Positions 41,478-49,990 of a DNA stretch of 64,000 nucleotides are shown here, one piece after another. A program made the position numbers and the translations under genes. Location: contig NZ_JACCEM010000004.1 in assembly GCF_013416525.1 (NCBI RefSeq), forward strand, positions 1 through 64,000, written 5' to 3'. The notes under the pieces were generated by a model. The model was not told the origin of the DNA. It worked only from the letters and a program-made list of their open reading frames with translations, and ran no database searches. The stretch comes from Parapusillimonas granuli. GTDB lineage: Bacteria; Pseudomonadota; Gammaproteobacteria; Burkholderiales; Burkholderiaceae_B. How positions within the stretch are numbered: the stretch's first letter is position 1; every line of letters begins with the position of its first letter.

Positions 41478-42487
41478 CAATGGCTTCCAGCCCGGCCCCG
41501 GGCAAGCAGAAAGAAGAAAAACGGGCCGCCGACGAGGCTGGTGACCAGCCCGATGGGCAGTTCCGCAGGGCTCACCAGCAGGCGCGCCAGCCAATCCGCC
41601 AGCGTCAGCAGCAAGCCGCCGGCCACCATGGAGGCCGGCATGAGATAGCGGTGATGCGCCCCCAGCAGCATGCGTATCAGATGGGGCACCACCAGGCCGA
41701 TGAACCCTATGCCGCCGGTGACCGCCACCAGCGGGCCGATGACCAGGGCGGTGACCACGATGAGGCGGCGCCGGACGACCGCCAGCTCGAATCCCAGGTG
41801 GGCGGCTTCGCGCTCGCCCAGCAGCAAGGCGTTCAGCACCCGCCATTGCCCGCACAGATACGCCATCAGCAGCAGGGTCCAGGGCCCCAGCCAGGCCAGC
41901 GTGGACCAGTTCGCCCCCGCCAGGCTGCCCATGTTCCAGAAGGTCAGGTCGCGCAGCTGGGCATCGTCGGCCAGATAGGTGAACACGCCGATGGCGCTGC
42001 CGGCGATCGTGTTGATGGCGATGCCGGCCAGCAGCAGGCCCGCCACGCCGCTATAGCGCCGGCCGATCGAATAGGCAAGAAAGGTCGCCGCCAGGCTGCC
42101 CAGGAAAGCGAAGCCGGCGACGGTCAGGAAGCCCCCCGCCGTCATGACGATCGCGGACACGGCCCCGAGCGCGGCGCCGGCGGAAATCCCCACCAGGCCG
42201 GGTTCGGCCAGCGGATTCCGGAACAGCGCCTGCATGGTCACGCCCGTGGCCGCCAGGGCCGCCCCGGCGACCGTGCTGAACAGCACCCTGGGCAGCCGGA
42301 TGTCCATCAGCACGCGATGCAGGAGGTCTTCGCCGGGCGACAAGCTGCCCCAGAGCAGGCGGGGGAAACTGCTCCAGGGAATGTAGACGGCGCCGCTGGC
42401 GCTGGCGGCGAGCATGGCCAGCGCGAGGCACAGCAGCAGGATGAGCAGGATGGGCTGGGGAGCCAGCTTGCGCGATTCGGACAGCAT
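41477..42487 (-). CDS. hmuU: Heme ABC transporter permease HmuU
   Basis: A 336-residue FecCD-family permease with about ten membrane helices. Conserved stretches include DIRLPRVLFSTVAGAALAATGVTMQALFRNPLAEPGLVGISAGAALGA and GGIGFIGLVVPHLIRMLLG near the C-terminal ATPase-coupling helix. It transports heme across the inner membrane. It starts 11 bp after hmuT and overlaps hmuV by one base. Confidence 0.93.
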   Translation of the reverse strand: MLSESRKLAPQPILLILLLCLALAMLAASASGAVYIPWSSFPRLLWGSLSPGEDLLHRVLMDIRLPRVLFSTVAGAALAATGVTMQALFRNPLAEPGLVGISAGAALGAVSAIVMTAGGFLTVAGFAFLGSLAATFLAYSIGRRYSGVAGLLLAGIAINTIAGSAIGVFTYLADDAQLRDLTFWNMGSLAGANWSTLAWLGPWTLLLMAYLCGQWRVLNALLLGEREAAHLGFELAVVRRRLIVVTALVIGPLVAVTGGIGFIGLVVPHLIRMLLGAHHRYLMPASMVAGGLLLTLADWLARLLVSPAELPIGLVTSLVGGPFFFFLLARGRAGSH

Positions 42488-42497
42488 GTCGGGCCTC

Positions 42498-43313
42498 CTA
42501 GCGCGCCGCTGCTTTCAGCGATCGTATGGCTTCGCCCACCCGCGGGCCGATTCCCAGGATGAGCAGGTCGTTCATGGCGACGACCCGCCCTGCGCGCGCC
42601 GCCGGCGTCGCGGCGACGGCCGGATTGCCGACGAGCTTGTCCATGCCGCCGGCGGCCTTTACGGAGGCTTCGGTGACGATGATCATGTCGGGCGCGAGCA
42701 TGGCCAGGCCTTCGGCCGATACCGGCTTGTAGCCCGCCTGCTGCGCAAGCGCGTTCGTCAGCCCGGCCAGCCCCAGGACGGCGCCGGCGGCGGTATTGCC
42801 GCCCGCCCCGAGCAGCGGCCCCGTCCGGTTGACCAGGACGACGGCCCGGCGCGGCGTGGAAGGCTGCGCCTGGGCGGCGGCCACGTCCGCGCGCACGCGC
42901 TCCGCCAGTTCGCGGCCCCGTTCGGGAACCTGCAGCGCCGCCGCGATCTCCTGTATGCGCGCATACAGGGAATCGATGGTGGGCTTGTCGGACACCGGGG
43001 TCAGGGCGACGCCCAGCGCTTTCAGGCGCTCCAGCGCCTGGGGCGGCCCGGCGTTCTCGGAAGCCAGGACTAGGTCCGGCCGCATGGCCAGCACGCCTTC
43101 GACGGGCACGGAGCGGTAATAGCCCACGCGGGGCAGCTGCCTGGCCGCTTCGGGATACATGCTGGACTCGTCGTCAGCGACTAGGCGCTGCCCCTGCCCC
43201 AGGTCGTAGACGATTTCGGTGACGCTGCCGCCCAGGGTGACGATGCGTTCGGCCGCGGCATGCACCGGCCCAGAGACCAGGATGCAAAGCGCCAGTAGAC
43301 ACCGCCACATCAT
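42498..43313 (-). CDS. hmuT: Periplasmic heme-binding protein HmuT
   Basis: A 271-residue binding protein from the ATG at 43313, with a second in-frame ATG right after. The signal peptide (about 1-21) ends in PVHAAAE. The class III binding-protein fold is indicated by RIVTLGGSVTEIVYDLGQGQRLVADD, MRPDLVLASENAGPP and PDMIIVTEASV. It hands heme to HmuUV. Its ATG overlaps the hmuS stop by one base, so translation is coupled. Confidence 0.9.
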   Translation of the reverse strand: MMWRCLLALCILVSGPVHAAAERIVTLGGSVTEIVYDLGQGQRLVADDESSMYPEAARQLPRVGYYRSVPVEGVLAMRPDLVLASENAGPPQALERLKALGVALTPVSDKPTIDSLYARIQEIAAALQVPERGRELAERVRADVAAAQAQPSTPRRAVVLVNRTGPLLGAGGNTAAGAVLGLAGLTNALAQQAGYKPVSAEGLAMLAPDMIIVTEASVKAAGGMDKLVGNPAVAATPAARAGRVVAMNDLLILGIGPRVGEAIRSLKAAAR

Positions 43314-44359
43314 TACGCCGCCAGAGGTTCGGAACAATAGCCGACCAACAGTTCGCGCCAGCTGGCGAGCTCCGGCACGCCGGGCTTGCGGGCACCGAAG
43401 AACTGGACGATGAGATCGCCGTTTTCGGCGTAGCATTCCAGCGAGGTCACCCAGCCGTCCTTGGTCGGCCGGTTGACGATCCAGCTGGACACGATGGCGG
43501 TGGTGTCCAGATGCAGGTTGAAGTGCGGCTCGAGCACGTTGAACCAGGGGCCGCTGCGCATCAGCTTCTTGACCGGCCCGGAATGGATCTGGACCATGCC
43601 GCGGTTGCCCACGAAGCACATAAAGGAGATGTCCCGTGCCGCGACGTCTTCCAGCACGCGCTCCGCCAGGCCGTTGTCCACCTGCTGGGCAAGATCGGAG
43701 CCGATGCCGCGCAAGGCCGTCAGGCGCGACACATTATGCTTGCGCAGCAGGCCGAAGAACTCGTGCGTGTCTTCCATCGCCAGCCAGTCGGCCCGCATGG
43801 CGGCCGGCATTTCGGGCAGCGTGGTGTCCTCTTCCTGTGCCGGCGCTTCGGTCTGGGGCCAGGCCGGATCGGGATCCGTGTACTTCTGGACCAGCGCGTC
43901 GTAGGCCGCCCGGTCCGATTCATCGGTGATGTACACCTTGTGGATGGCATTGCCCGCCTTGTCGAAGAACTGCAGGCTTTGCCGGCCGTCGTCGTTGACG
44001 GCGAAGGTGAACTTCCAATCGCTGAAGAACATGCGCAAGTCGATGTCGGGACCCAGCACGATGCCCATGGTATTGCCGGCGCGGATGTCTTCATAGACGC
44101 CGTGCCGTTCATGCACGCACCAATCATTGCGCGTCAGCGCCATGACTCGGCCCAGGCTGCCGAGTTCCTTGAATATCGCCTGGGGCGGCTCCTTCAGCAA
44201 GATGGACTGGATGGCACCGCAGCCGGCGGCGACGAGTTCCATTTCGGAAACCTGCATCGACTCGGCCACATTGCGGATGCGCATCTTGGGATGTTGCGCC
44301 TTGAGCTCGGCGTAGCGTTCGCGCAGCGCCGCCGCCTTGCCTTCGAAGGGATGCGTCAT
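43313..44359 (-). CDS. hmuS: Heme-degrading/heme-trafficking protein HmuS
   Basis: A 348-residue cytoplasmic protein of the HemS/ChuS/BhuS family, made of two similar halves. MRIRNVAESMQVSEMELVAAG and VMALTRNDWCVHERHGVYEDIR mark the first half; FVGNRGMVQIHSGPVKKL and MGPWFNVLEPHFNLHLD-like sequence mark the second, including the His region used for heme. It receives imported heme and degrades it or passes it on. The ATG at 44359 follows GGAG; a longer frame is rejected. It lies 62 bp after hmuR. Confidence 0.92.
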   Translation of the reverse strand: MTHPFEGKAAALRERYAELKAQHPKMRIRNVAESMQVSEMELVAAGCGAIQSILLKEPPQAIFKELGSLGRVMALTRNDWCVHERHGVYEDIRAGNTMGIVLGPDIDLRMFFSDWKFTFAVNDDGRQSLQFFDKAGNAIHKVYITDESDRAAYDALVQKYTDPDPAWPQTEAPAQEEDTTLPEMPAAMRADWLAMEDTHEFFGLLRKHNVSRLTALRGIGSDLAQQVDNGLAERVLEDVAARDISFMCFVGNRGMVQIHSGPVKKLMRSGPWFNVLEPHFNLHLDTTAIVSSWIVNRPTKDGWVTSLECYAENGDLIVQFFGARKPGVPELASWRELLVGYCSEPLAA

Positions 44360-44421
44360 GACCAGGGACTCCTTTAAGTAAAAGTTAATTATATCGACAA
44401 TAAGATTGATTCTTGATTCTA

Positions 44422-46740
44422 TCAATATTGATAGGTCAAGGATACGCGCAGGCTGCGCCCCGGCTCGGTATAGCTGTCGATGGGCGCGGCGTCCCGGCCG
44501 CCTGCGCGCGGCACGTTCAGCGCATTCCAATGCTTGCGGTCAAACACGTTGTATACCCCCGCCTGCAGGCGCAGGCCCTTGACGGCGGCCGGCTTCCACC
44601 AGGCGTTCAGATCCAGCACGCCGTATCCGGGCGCCTCGAAATCCGAAACACTGGTGCCCGGCACGACGTCCGGCGCCGCATATTCCACTTGCGTGCGGCG
44701 CTTGGCGAACGACGCCAAGGCTTCCGCGCCCCAGCCTTCCGTCCGGTAGCCCAGCGCCAGCGTAGCCTTCAAGGGCGCGACGGAATTCAGATAGCGGCCG
44801 GTATCCTGGTCGCGGCCATGGGCCCAGGCAAGCGCGGCCCAGGTGTACCAGTTCTGATCGATGCTCCAGTGGCCGCTCAGCTCCGCACCGTAGATGCGCA
44901 CGCGGGCGCGGTTCGCATAGGCGGTGACCCCCATCGGGTAGAGGCCCGTCCAGGCCGGGTTCCATTCGGGCGAATTCGGATTGAGGGGCACTTCCTGATC
45001 GATGAAGTTCTTGTAGCGGTTGTCGAACACGCTGAGGCGTCCGCCCAGGTCGCGATTGCCGACGTCCATGCCCAGTTCCCATCCGCGGCTGATTTCCGCC
45101 TCGAGATTGGGATTGCCCGTGCGCAGATACGTTCCCGGCGCCCCGTAGTTCATGTAGAGCTGCGTGGCGGTGGGCGCTTTGTACCCATAGCCGTACCGGG
45201 CATAGAAAGACAGGTCCTGCGCCGGCTTGTAGGTGGCGAGCAGGGAGGGCGACAGGCGCTGGCCGCTGGCCGAGCCCAGTTCGGTAACGCTGGCGTTCGG
45301 GTTGCTGTCATAGGCGGCGCTGGACTGGGGCTTGTGCTTGTAGGAATCGAAGCGCAAGGCCGGAGTCAGCGCGTATTTCCCGTCGCTCCAGGAGATTTCG
45401 TCCTGGGCCCACAACGCCCATTGCTGGCCCTTCGAATTGGCCACGTCGGCCTGGTTGGTATGCAGCAGGTCGCAGCTGCGCGGCCCGAACATCCCCGAGA
45501 CGGAGGCGGGCACCGGCCGGAGATCCGCGGGGCAGTTGTCGAACCCCGAGGAGTCCTGCTTGTTCTTGCTGCCGTACCATTCCGCCCCTGCCGCCCAGTG
45601 GTGCTGGACGGACGCCGACCGCAGGAAGCCGCTCCATTGCGTCAGGGCGCCCACGCCGGATTCCTCGACGTTGTTGTCGCGGCGGTATTCCCCGTAAGGA
45701 TAGCCATAGCCGTAGGCCGCGCCCACGGGCGACCTGCCCCGGCCGTCCATGTTGCGGAAGGCTTCCTGGACACCGTCCAGGTAGCTGCGCTGCCAATAGA
45801 GCTTGACCTCGCCGCGCTGGACGGCGGCGCGCTCCGCGCGGGCTTCGTAGTCGTAGCCCAGCAGCACACGCTGCCGGCTCAGCTCTTTGCGGGTGCTGTT
45901 GTTGCCGATGGAATAGGTGGAGGTGTTCTGTTCGCGCATGTTGTCGATGTCCGACTTGCGCTCGAAATGCTCGCCGCTCAGGGTGAGCCGATGCTCTTCC
46001 GTCAGGGCATGCTGGAGCTTCAGCATGAAGTTGTTCTGCTTGTAGGTCTCGGGGTTGGCCTGTTCGCGGTTGGGGCCGTAGCCGCCGACCTCGCCCATGT
46101 TCTCGCGCTCGTGGCCCTTGCGGTGCCCGGCCTGCAGCAGCCAGCTCGTGCCCTGCCCCAGCCGGCCCGCCAGGGCGGCGTCCGCGCCCCAGCTGTTGTC
46201 GGTGCCGTCGTAGCCGGTCTTGAGCAGCGCGCCGAAATCCTTGCCGGGCGCCAGCAGGTCACCCGGCGACAAGGTGCGCAGATCCAGGTACCCGACCAGC
46301 GAGCCCGACTGGACCGCGCCGTTCGCGCGCACCACGTCAATGGCGGACAGCGTGTTGAAGTTCAGCATGTCCAGGCCGCCCTTCTCGCCGCGCGCGCCGT
46401 CATTCAGCCAGGGCAGGCGGATGCCGTCGATCCGCGTCACGACGCGGTCCTGGTCCATGCCGCGGATGTTCACGCTCTTGTTGTTGGCGTTGAAGTTCAC
46501 GCCCGGCTCGGCGCGCCTGGAGAAGTCCTCCCAGCTGGTGATGGACCGGTCGTCCAGTTCCTGCCGGGTAATGATGGAGGCCCCCTCGGGCAGCTCGGTT
46601 TCCAGTTTCTGGCCCTGCACGGTGAGGGGGCTCAGCTGTTGAACGCCGCCTGCCGCTCCGGCGCTCCCCGATTGCGCGCCCGCCTGGGCGGCCGCCACCG
46701 CCATGAAGACGCCACTCCACCAAAAAATCGATTTCCCCAT
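44422..46740 (-). CDS. hmuR: TonB-dependent heme receptor HmuR/BhuR
   Basis: A 772-residue outer-membrane receptor. The signal peptide (about 1-23) ends in AGAQSG; the plug domain (about 45-165) contains ASIITRQELDDRSITSWEDFSRRAEPGVNF and IRGMDQDRVVTRIDGIRLPW; the barrel ends in a typical aromatic strand (SLRVSLTYQY). The heme-receptor region YKAPTATQLYM...NPNLEAE corresponds to the FRAP/NPNL box. It imports heme with TonB energy. A Fur box lies 41-59 bp upstream; the rest of the operon follows on the same strand. Confidence 0.93.
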   Translation of the reverse strand: MGKSIFWWSGVFMAVAAAQAGAQSGSAGAAGGVQQLSPLTVQGQKLETELPEGASIITRQELDDRSITSWEDFSRRAEPGVNFNANNKSVNIRGMDQDRVVTRIDGIRLPWLNDGARGEKGGLDMLNFNTLSAIDVVRANGAVQSGSLVGYLDLRTLSPGDLLAPGKDFGALLKTGYDGTDNSWGADAALAGRLGQGTSWLLQAGHRKGHERENMGEVGGYGPNREQANPETYKQNNFMLKLQHALTEEHRLTLSGEHFERKSDIDNMREQNTSTYSIGNNSTRKELSRQRVLLGYDYEARAERAAVQRGEVKLYWQRSYLDGVQEAFRNMDGRGRSPVGAAYGYGYPYGEYRRDNNVEESGVGALTQWSGFLRSASVQHHWAAGAEWYGSKNKQDSSGFDNCPADLRPVPASVSGMFGPRSCDLLHTNQADVANSKGQQWALWAQDEISWSDGKYALTPALRFDSYKHKPQSSAAYDSNPNASVTELGSASGQRLSPSLLATYKPAQDLSFYARYGYGYKAPTATQLYMNYGAPGTYLRTGNPNLEAEISRGWELGMDVGNRDLGGRLSVFDNRYKNFIDQEVPLNPNSPEWNPAWTGLYPMGVTAYANRARVRIYGAELSGHWSIDQNWYTWAALAWAHGRDQDTGRYLNSVAPLKATLALGYRTEGWGAEALASFAKRRTQVEYAAPDVVPGTSVSDFEAPGYGVLDLNAWWKPAAVKGLRLQAGVYNVFDRKHWNALNVPRAGGRDAAPIDSYTEPGRSLRVSLTYQY

Positions 46741-46780
46741 TTTTCTTGCCTATTTGTAAGAGTGTATTAAAGGGGAAAAT

Positions 46781-46799
46781 GATAACCATTCCTATTATC
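46781..46799 (-). promoter_or_regulatory. Fur box upstream of hmuR
   Basis: GATAATAGGAATGGTTATC on the minus strand matches the 19-bp Fur consensus GATAATGATAATCATTATC at 14 of 19 positions. It sits 41-59 bp before the hmuR start, so iron-dependent repression of the operon is likely. Confidence 0.7.
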
Positions 46800-46840
46800 T
46801 TTTGCAATTAAAAATGATGTAGATCAAGATTCAACGGGAA

Positions 46841-47491
46841 TCAGCTCTGTTGTTTTCCGCCCGCTTGCTTCGCCGCTTCCGCCAATGTGGCGTCTATCAG
46901 CGCCGTGGCCATCCAGCGCACCGTCGATTCCACCTCGCGGTCGGAGGCGTTCCAGATGTCTTTCAGCACCACGTAGGCTTCGTATCCATAGATGGTGGAC
47001 AGCGCCTTGTGCAGGCGGCGGATCAAGGGCTTGGGGATCTGGTTCTCGAACGGCAGCAGAGCCTGCGCAAGTATCTTCACGCGGTGGCCCCGCCGGTAGG
47101 GCTCTTCGTCCAGCAAGCCGGCGCGCTCCAGCGCCCGGTGCTCCAGGGCGAGCTGCAGCGCGGCGCGCATTTCGGTTTCGTATTCCTTGAACCGGGGAAA
47201 GGTGTGATCGAACAGTTCCATGACTCGCTCGCGGGCGCTCTCGTGCCGCGAAGCCGTGGTGCGCACCGGGCCCAAGGATGCGTCGACGACCGCGGCGATC
47301 AATTTGCTGCGGCTCGGGAAATAGCGATACGCGGTGGCGCGCGACACGTCGGCGCGCGCCGCCACCTGCGCGACGGACGGCATGACGCCCGTGCGGATCA
47401 GTTCCATGGCGGCCTGCAGCAGCGCCGCATAGGTCCGGGCGCGCGGCCCGCTCGCGGGCGCCTTGGGCACTGCGGTGACGACGTATCTCAT
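46841..47491 (-). CDS. TetR-family transcriptional regulator
   Basis: A 216-residue TetR-type protein. The helix-turn-helix is at about 18-65: RTYAALLQAAMELIRTG, then PSVAQVAARADVSRATAYRYFPSRSKLIAAVV. The C-terminal ligand domain has no recognisable specificity. It is divergent from the hydrolase/Liv/Tm-1 operon, and a 33-bp palindrome lies in the gap, so it probably controls that operon and itself. The hmuR gene ends up downstream of it but has its own Fur box. It replaces the rhuI-rhuR regulators found upstream of bhuR in Bordetella. Confidence 0.85.
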   Translation of the reverse strand: MRYVVTAVPKAPASGPRARTYAALLQAAMELIRTGVMPSVAQVAARADVSRATAYRYFPSRSKLIAAVVDASLGPVRTTASRHESARERVMELFDHTFPRFKEYETEMRAALQLALEHRALERAGLLDEEPYRRGHRVKILAQALLPFENQIPKPLIRRLHKALSTIYGYEAYVVLKDIWNASDREVESTVRWMATALIDATLAEAAKQAGGKQQS

Positions 47492-47578
47492 ATACCTGTT
47501 CCCTTTTCTTATTCTTGATAAAAGTCAAAAAATTGCTTGACCATACTCAAAAGGATCCATAGAATCAAATCGACTTTT

Positions 47579-47611
47579 AAGACAGCAGTCTCATTTTGAG
47601 TCTCATGTCTT
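47579..47611. promoter_or_regulatory. 33-bp palindrome, probable TetR operator
   Basis: The arms AAGACAGCAGTCTCA and TGAGTCTCATGTCTT match as an inverted repeat at 12 of 15 positions around TTT (47594-47596). It lies 88 bp from the TetR start. A plus-strand promoter TTGAGT (47596-47601), 17 bp, TAAATA overlaps its right half, so binding would block the operon promoter. Confidence 0.6.
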
Positions 47612-47692
47612 AATATAGTAAATAAAAATACCCACAAGCGCCCGACGCATTGCAGAAAACCCCAAGGTTTCATCGGGCGAGGAGACAAAACC

Positions 47693-47911
47693 GTGAAGAT
47701 CGCCACCTTCTCGCGGGGCGGTGCGCGCCACGCCGGCCCGCCGCCGATGGATGCCGCGGCCGGGCCGCAAGCCGGCACCCGCCGCCATGCCGCCAGCGGC
47801 GCACCCGCCGGCGCCGGCATGGGCACGAATGCCCCCGCTCGCCCGGAAAACACCGGTGCCCCGCGCACCGCAGTCCACCACCCCGGCATCCCGGAGCACC
47901 CACTCAAATGA
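47693..47911 (+). CDS. Small leader ORF, possible remnant of a FAH-family gene
   Basis: A 72-residue frame starts with GTG at 47693, has GAGGAG 8 bp upstream, and its TGA overlaps the ATG of the hydrolase gene (ATGA). It begins MKIATFSRGGARH, like many fumarylacetoacetate hydrolase-family proteins, but continues as low-complexity Ala/Pro/Gly sequence. Either it is what remains after most of a FAH gene was lost, or it is a coupled leader that aids translation of the hydrolase. The initiation signals are better than those directly before the hydrolase. Confidence 0.4.
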   Translation: MKIATFSRGGARHAGPPPMDAAAGPQAGTRRHAASGAPAGAGMGTNAPARPENTGAPRTAVHHPGIPEHPLK

Positions 47912-48696
47912 CGACACAATTCATCGAGGGCATGGCCGTGGAAATCACCGGCGAAGGCGAGCCCATCGTGTGCCTGCACGGCCTTGGCGGCTCATCCAAC
48001 AACTGGACGCCGGTCGAGCCCGCGCTGGCCAATTTCCGGCTGGTCCGCTTCGACCTGCCCGGCAGCGCACGCTCGGCCGGCGTCGGCGGCGAGCTTTCCA
48101 TCGAGAACATCGCCGAGCGCATCGTCCAGGCCTGCGGGAGGCTGGGCATTGCCCGCGCGCACTTCCTCGGCCATTCGCTCGGCACCATCGTATGCTTCCA
48201 CATCGCCGCGACGCGGCCCGGGCTGGCAAGAAGCCTGGCCCTATTCGGCCCCTTGCTGTGCCCGCCCGAGGCGGCGCGCCCCAACATACGTGCCCGGGCC
48301 GACAAGGCGCGCAACGAAGGGGTGAAAGGCATGCAGGAGATCGCCGACGCCATCGTCGCCACGGCCGTTTCCGCCACCACGCGGCGCGAGCAGCCGGCGG
48401 TCGCGGCGCTGGTCCGGGAAAGCATCATGCGCCAGGACGCCCAAGGCTATGCGCGCTGCTGCGACGCACTGGCCAACGCGCAGGCGCCGGCCATCGACGC
48501 CATCGAATGCCCCGTCCTGCTGGTGACGGGCGACCAGGACGGAGTGGCGCCGCCGCAGGCGGTGCGCGCCATCGCCGACCGCCTGCCCGGCAGCCGCAGC
48601 GTCGTGTATTCGCAGTGCGGGCACTGGACCACATTCGAACGCGCGCACGACTGCATGCGCGATCTCAAGGACTTCTATTCCGGTCGCTTTCAGTAA
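47908..48696 (+). CDS. Alpha/beta hydrolase
   Basis: A 262-residue alpha/beta-fold hydrolase similar in style to 3-oxoadipate enol-lactonases. The oxyanion region is PIVCLHGLGGSSNNW, the nucleophile is the Ser of FLGHSLGT, the acid is in VTGDQDGVAPP and the His in SQCGHWTTFERA. No signal peptide. It is the first full gene of the long plus-strand operon and is followed after 11 bp by the amidohydrolase, so it probably opens a lactone or ester of the compound imported by the Liv-type transporter. Substrate unknown. Confidence 0.85.
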   Translation: MTTQFIEGMAVEITGEGEPIVCLHGLGGSSNNWTPVEPALANFRLVRFDLPGSARSAGVGGELSIENIAERIVQACGRLGIARAHFLGHSLGTIVCFHIAATRPGLARSLALFGPLLCPPEAARPNIRARADKARNEGVKGMQEIADAIVATAVSATTRREQPAVAALVRESIMRQDAQGYARCCDALANAQAPAIDAIECPVLLVTGDQDGVAPPQAVRAIADRLPGSRSVVYSQCGHWTTFERAHDCMRDLKDFYSGRFQ

Positions 48697-48707
48697 AGGA
48701 CGGCAGC

Positions 48708-49988
48708 ATGGCCAACACCTTATTCACCAATGTCCGCATTTTCGACGGCTCGGGCGCGCAGCCCTACCACGGCGAAGTCCTGGTCGAAGGCAAGCGGATC
48801 ACCCGGGTCGCGCGTTCGGCGCGCTCTTTCCAGGGCGGCGACGCCACCCTGATCGACGGCGCGGGCGCCTTTCTGATGCCCGGCATGACCGAAGCCCACA
48901 CGCACTTTTCCTGGAACGATCAGCCCTCGCTGACCGCCATCCAGATGATGCCGCCCGAAGAACACATCCTGTGGTGCGTGCGGGTCGCCAAACGCTATCT
49001 GGAAATGGGCTGGACGTCCTGTGTGGGCGCGGCCACCGCCAAGGCCCGGCTGGACGTGGTGCTGCGCAACGCCATCAACGCCGGGGAGTTCCCGGGGCCG
49101 CGCTATCTGGCGGCTAGCCAGGAAATCACCACCATCGGCGGCCTGGGCGATGAATCCCGCCCTCACCTGCCCTTTCCGGAGCTCAGCTTCGGCTGCGTCG
49201 TGACCGGCGCGGACGAAATGCGCCGCGCCGCGCGCACCTACATCAAGTACGGCGTGGACACGCTGAAAATCAATCTGTCCGGCGAGTACATCGCCGGCAT
49301 GCCGGCCGAGACCACCCCGTTCACGGACGCCGAAATCGCCGCGCTGGTCGAAGAAGCGCACAAGAACGGCCGGCGGGTCGCCGCCCATGCCCGTTCATGC
49401 GAATCCATCAAGCAATGCATACGCCACGGCATCGACATCATCTACCACGCCAGCTTCACGGACGACGAGGCGCTGGACATGCTCGAGGCCAACCGCCACA
49501 GAATTTTCGTCGCTCCCGGGCTGGCCTGGCTCGTGAACACCAGCTACCACGCGTCGGAATACGGCATCACGCCGGCCATCGCGGAATCCATGGGCTATCA
49601 CCGCGAACTGGAAACCGCGATCGAGTCGCTGAAGAAAATGCATAAGCGCGGGGTCCGCATATTGCCGGGAGGCGACTACGGCTTTGCCTGGATCAAGCAT
49701 GCGACCAATGCCCAGGATCTTGAATATTTCGTCAAGTATCTGGGCTTCTCGGCCATGGAGGCCCTGCTGAGCGCCACGCGGCTCGGCGGCGAGATCATGC
49801 TGCGCCCGCAGGAGCTGGGCCAGGTCAAGGAAGGCTACCTCGCCGATATGATCCTGGTCGACGGCGATCCGCTGTCCGACATCCGCGTCCTGCAGGACCC
49901 CGCGCGCATCCTCGCGGTGATGAAAGACGGCGAGTTCCACAAAAAGCCCGAGATCCAGGGCGGCCGCAACATGACGCGCTGGGCCTGA
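48708..49988 (+). CDS. Metal-dependent amidohydrolase
   Basis: A 426-residue member of the amidohydrolase superfamily (imidazolonepropionase/prolidase-like branch). The first metal motif is TEAHTHFSW, the bridging Lys region is YGVDTLKINLSG, further His ligands lie in VAAHARSC and IIYHASF, and the Asp in LPGGDYGFAW. The N- and C-terminal beta parts (NVRIFDGSG, GYLADMILVDGDPL) are typical. It is cytosolic. It lies between the hydrolase and livH, 3 bp before the latter, suggesting that it hydrolyses an amide or cyclic amide taken up by the transporter. Confidence 0.88.
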   Translation: MANTLFTNVRIFDGSGAQPYHGEVLVEGKRITRVARSARSFQGGDATLIDGAGAFLMPGMTEAHTHFSWNDQPSLTAIQMMPPEEHILWCVRVAKRYLEMGWTSCVGAATAKARLDVVLRNAINAGEFPGPRYLAASQEITTIGGLGDESRPHLPFPELSFGCVVTGADEMRRAARTYIKYGVDTLKINLSGEYIAGMPAETTPFTDAEIAALVEEAHKNGRRVAAHARSCESIKQCIRHGIDIIYHASFTDDEALDMLEANRHRIFVAPGLAWLVNTSYHASEYGITPAIAESMGYHRELETAIESLKKMHKRGVRILPGGDYGFAWIKHATNAQDLEYFVKYLGFSAMEALLSATRLGGEIMLRPQELGQVKEGYLADMILVDGDPLSDIRVLQDPARILAVMKDGEFHKKPEIQGGRNMTRWA

Positions 49989-49990
49989 CC

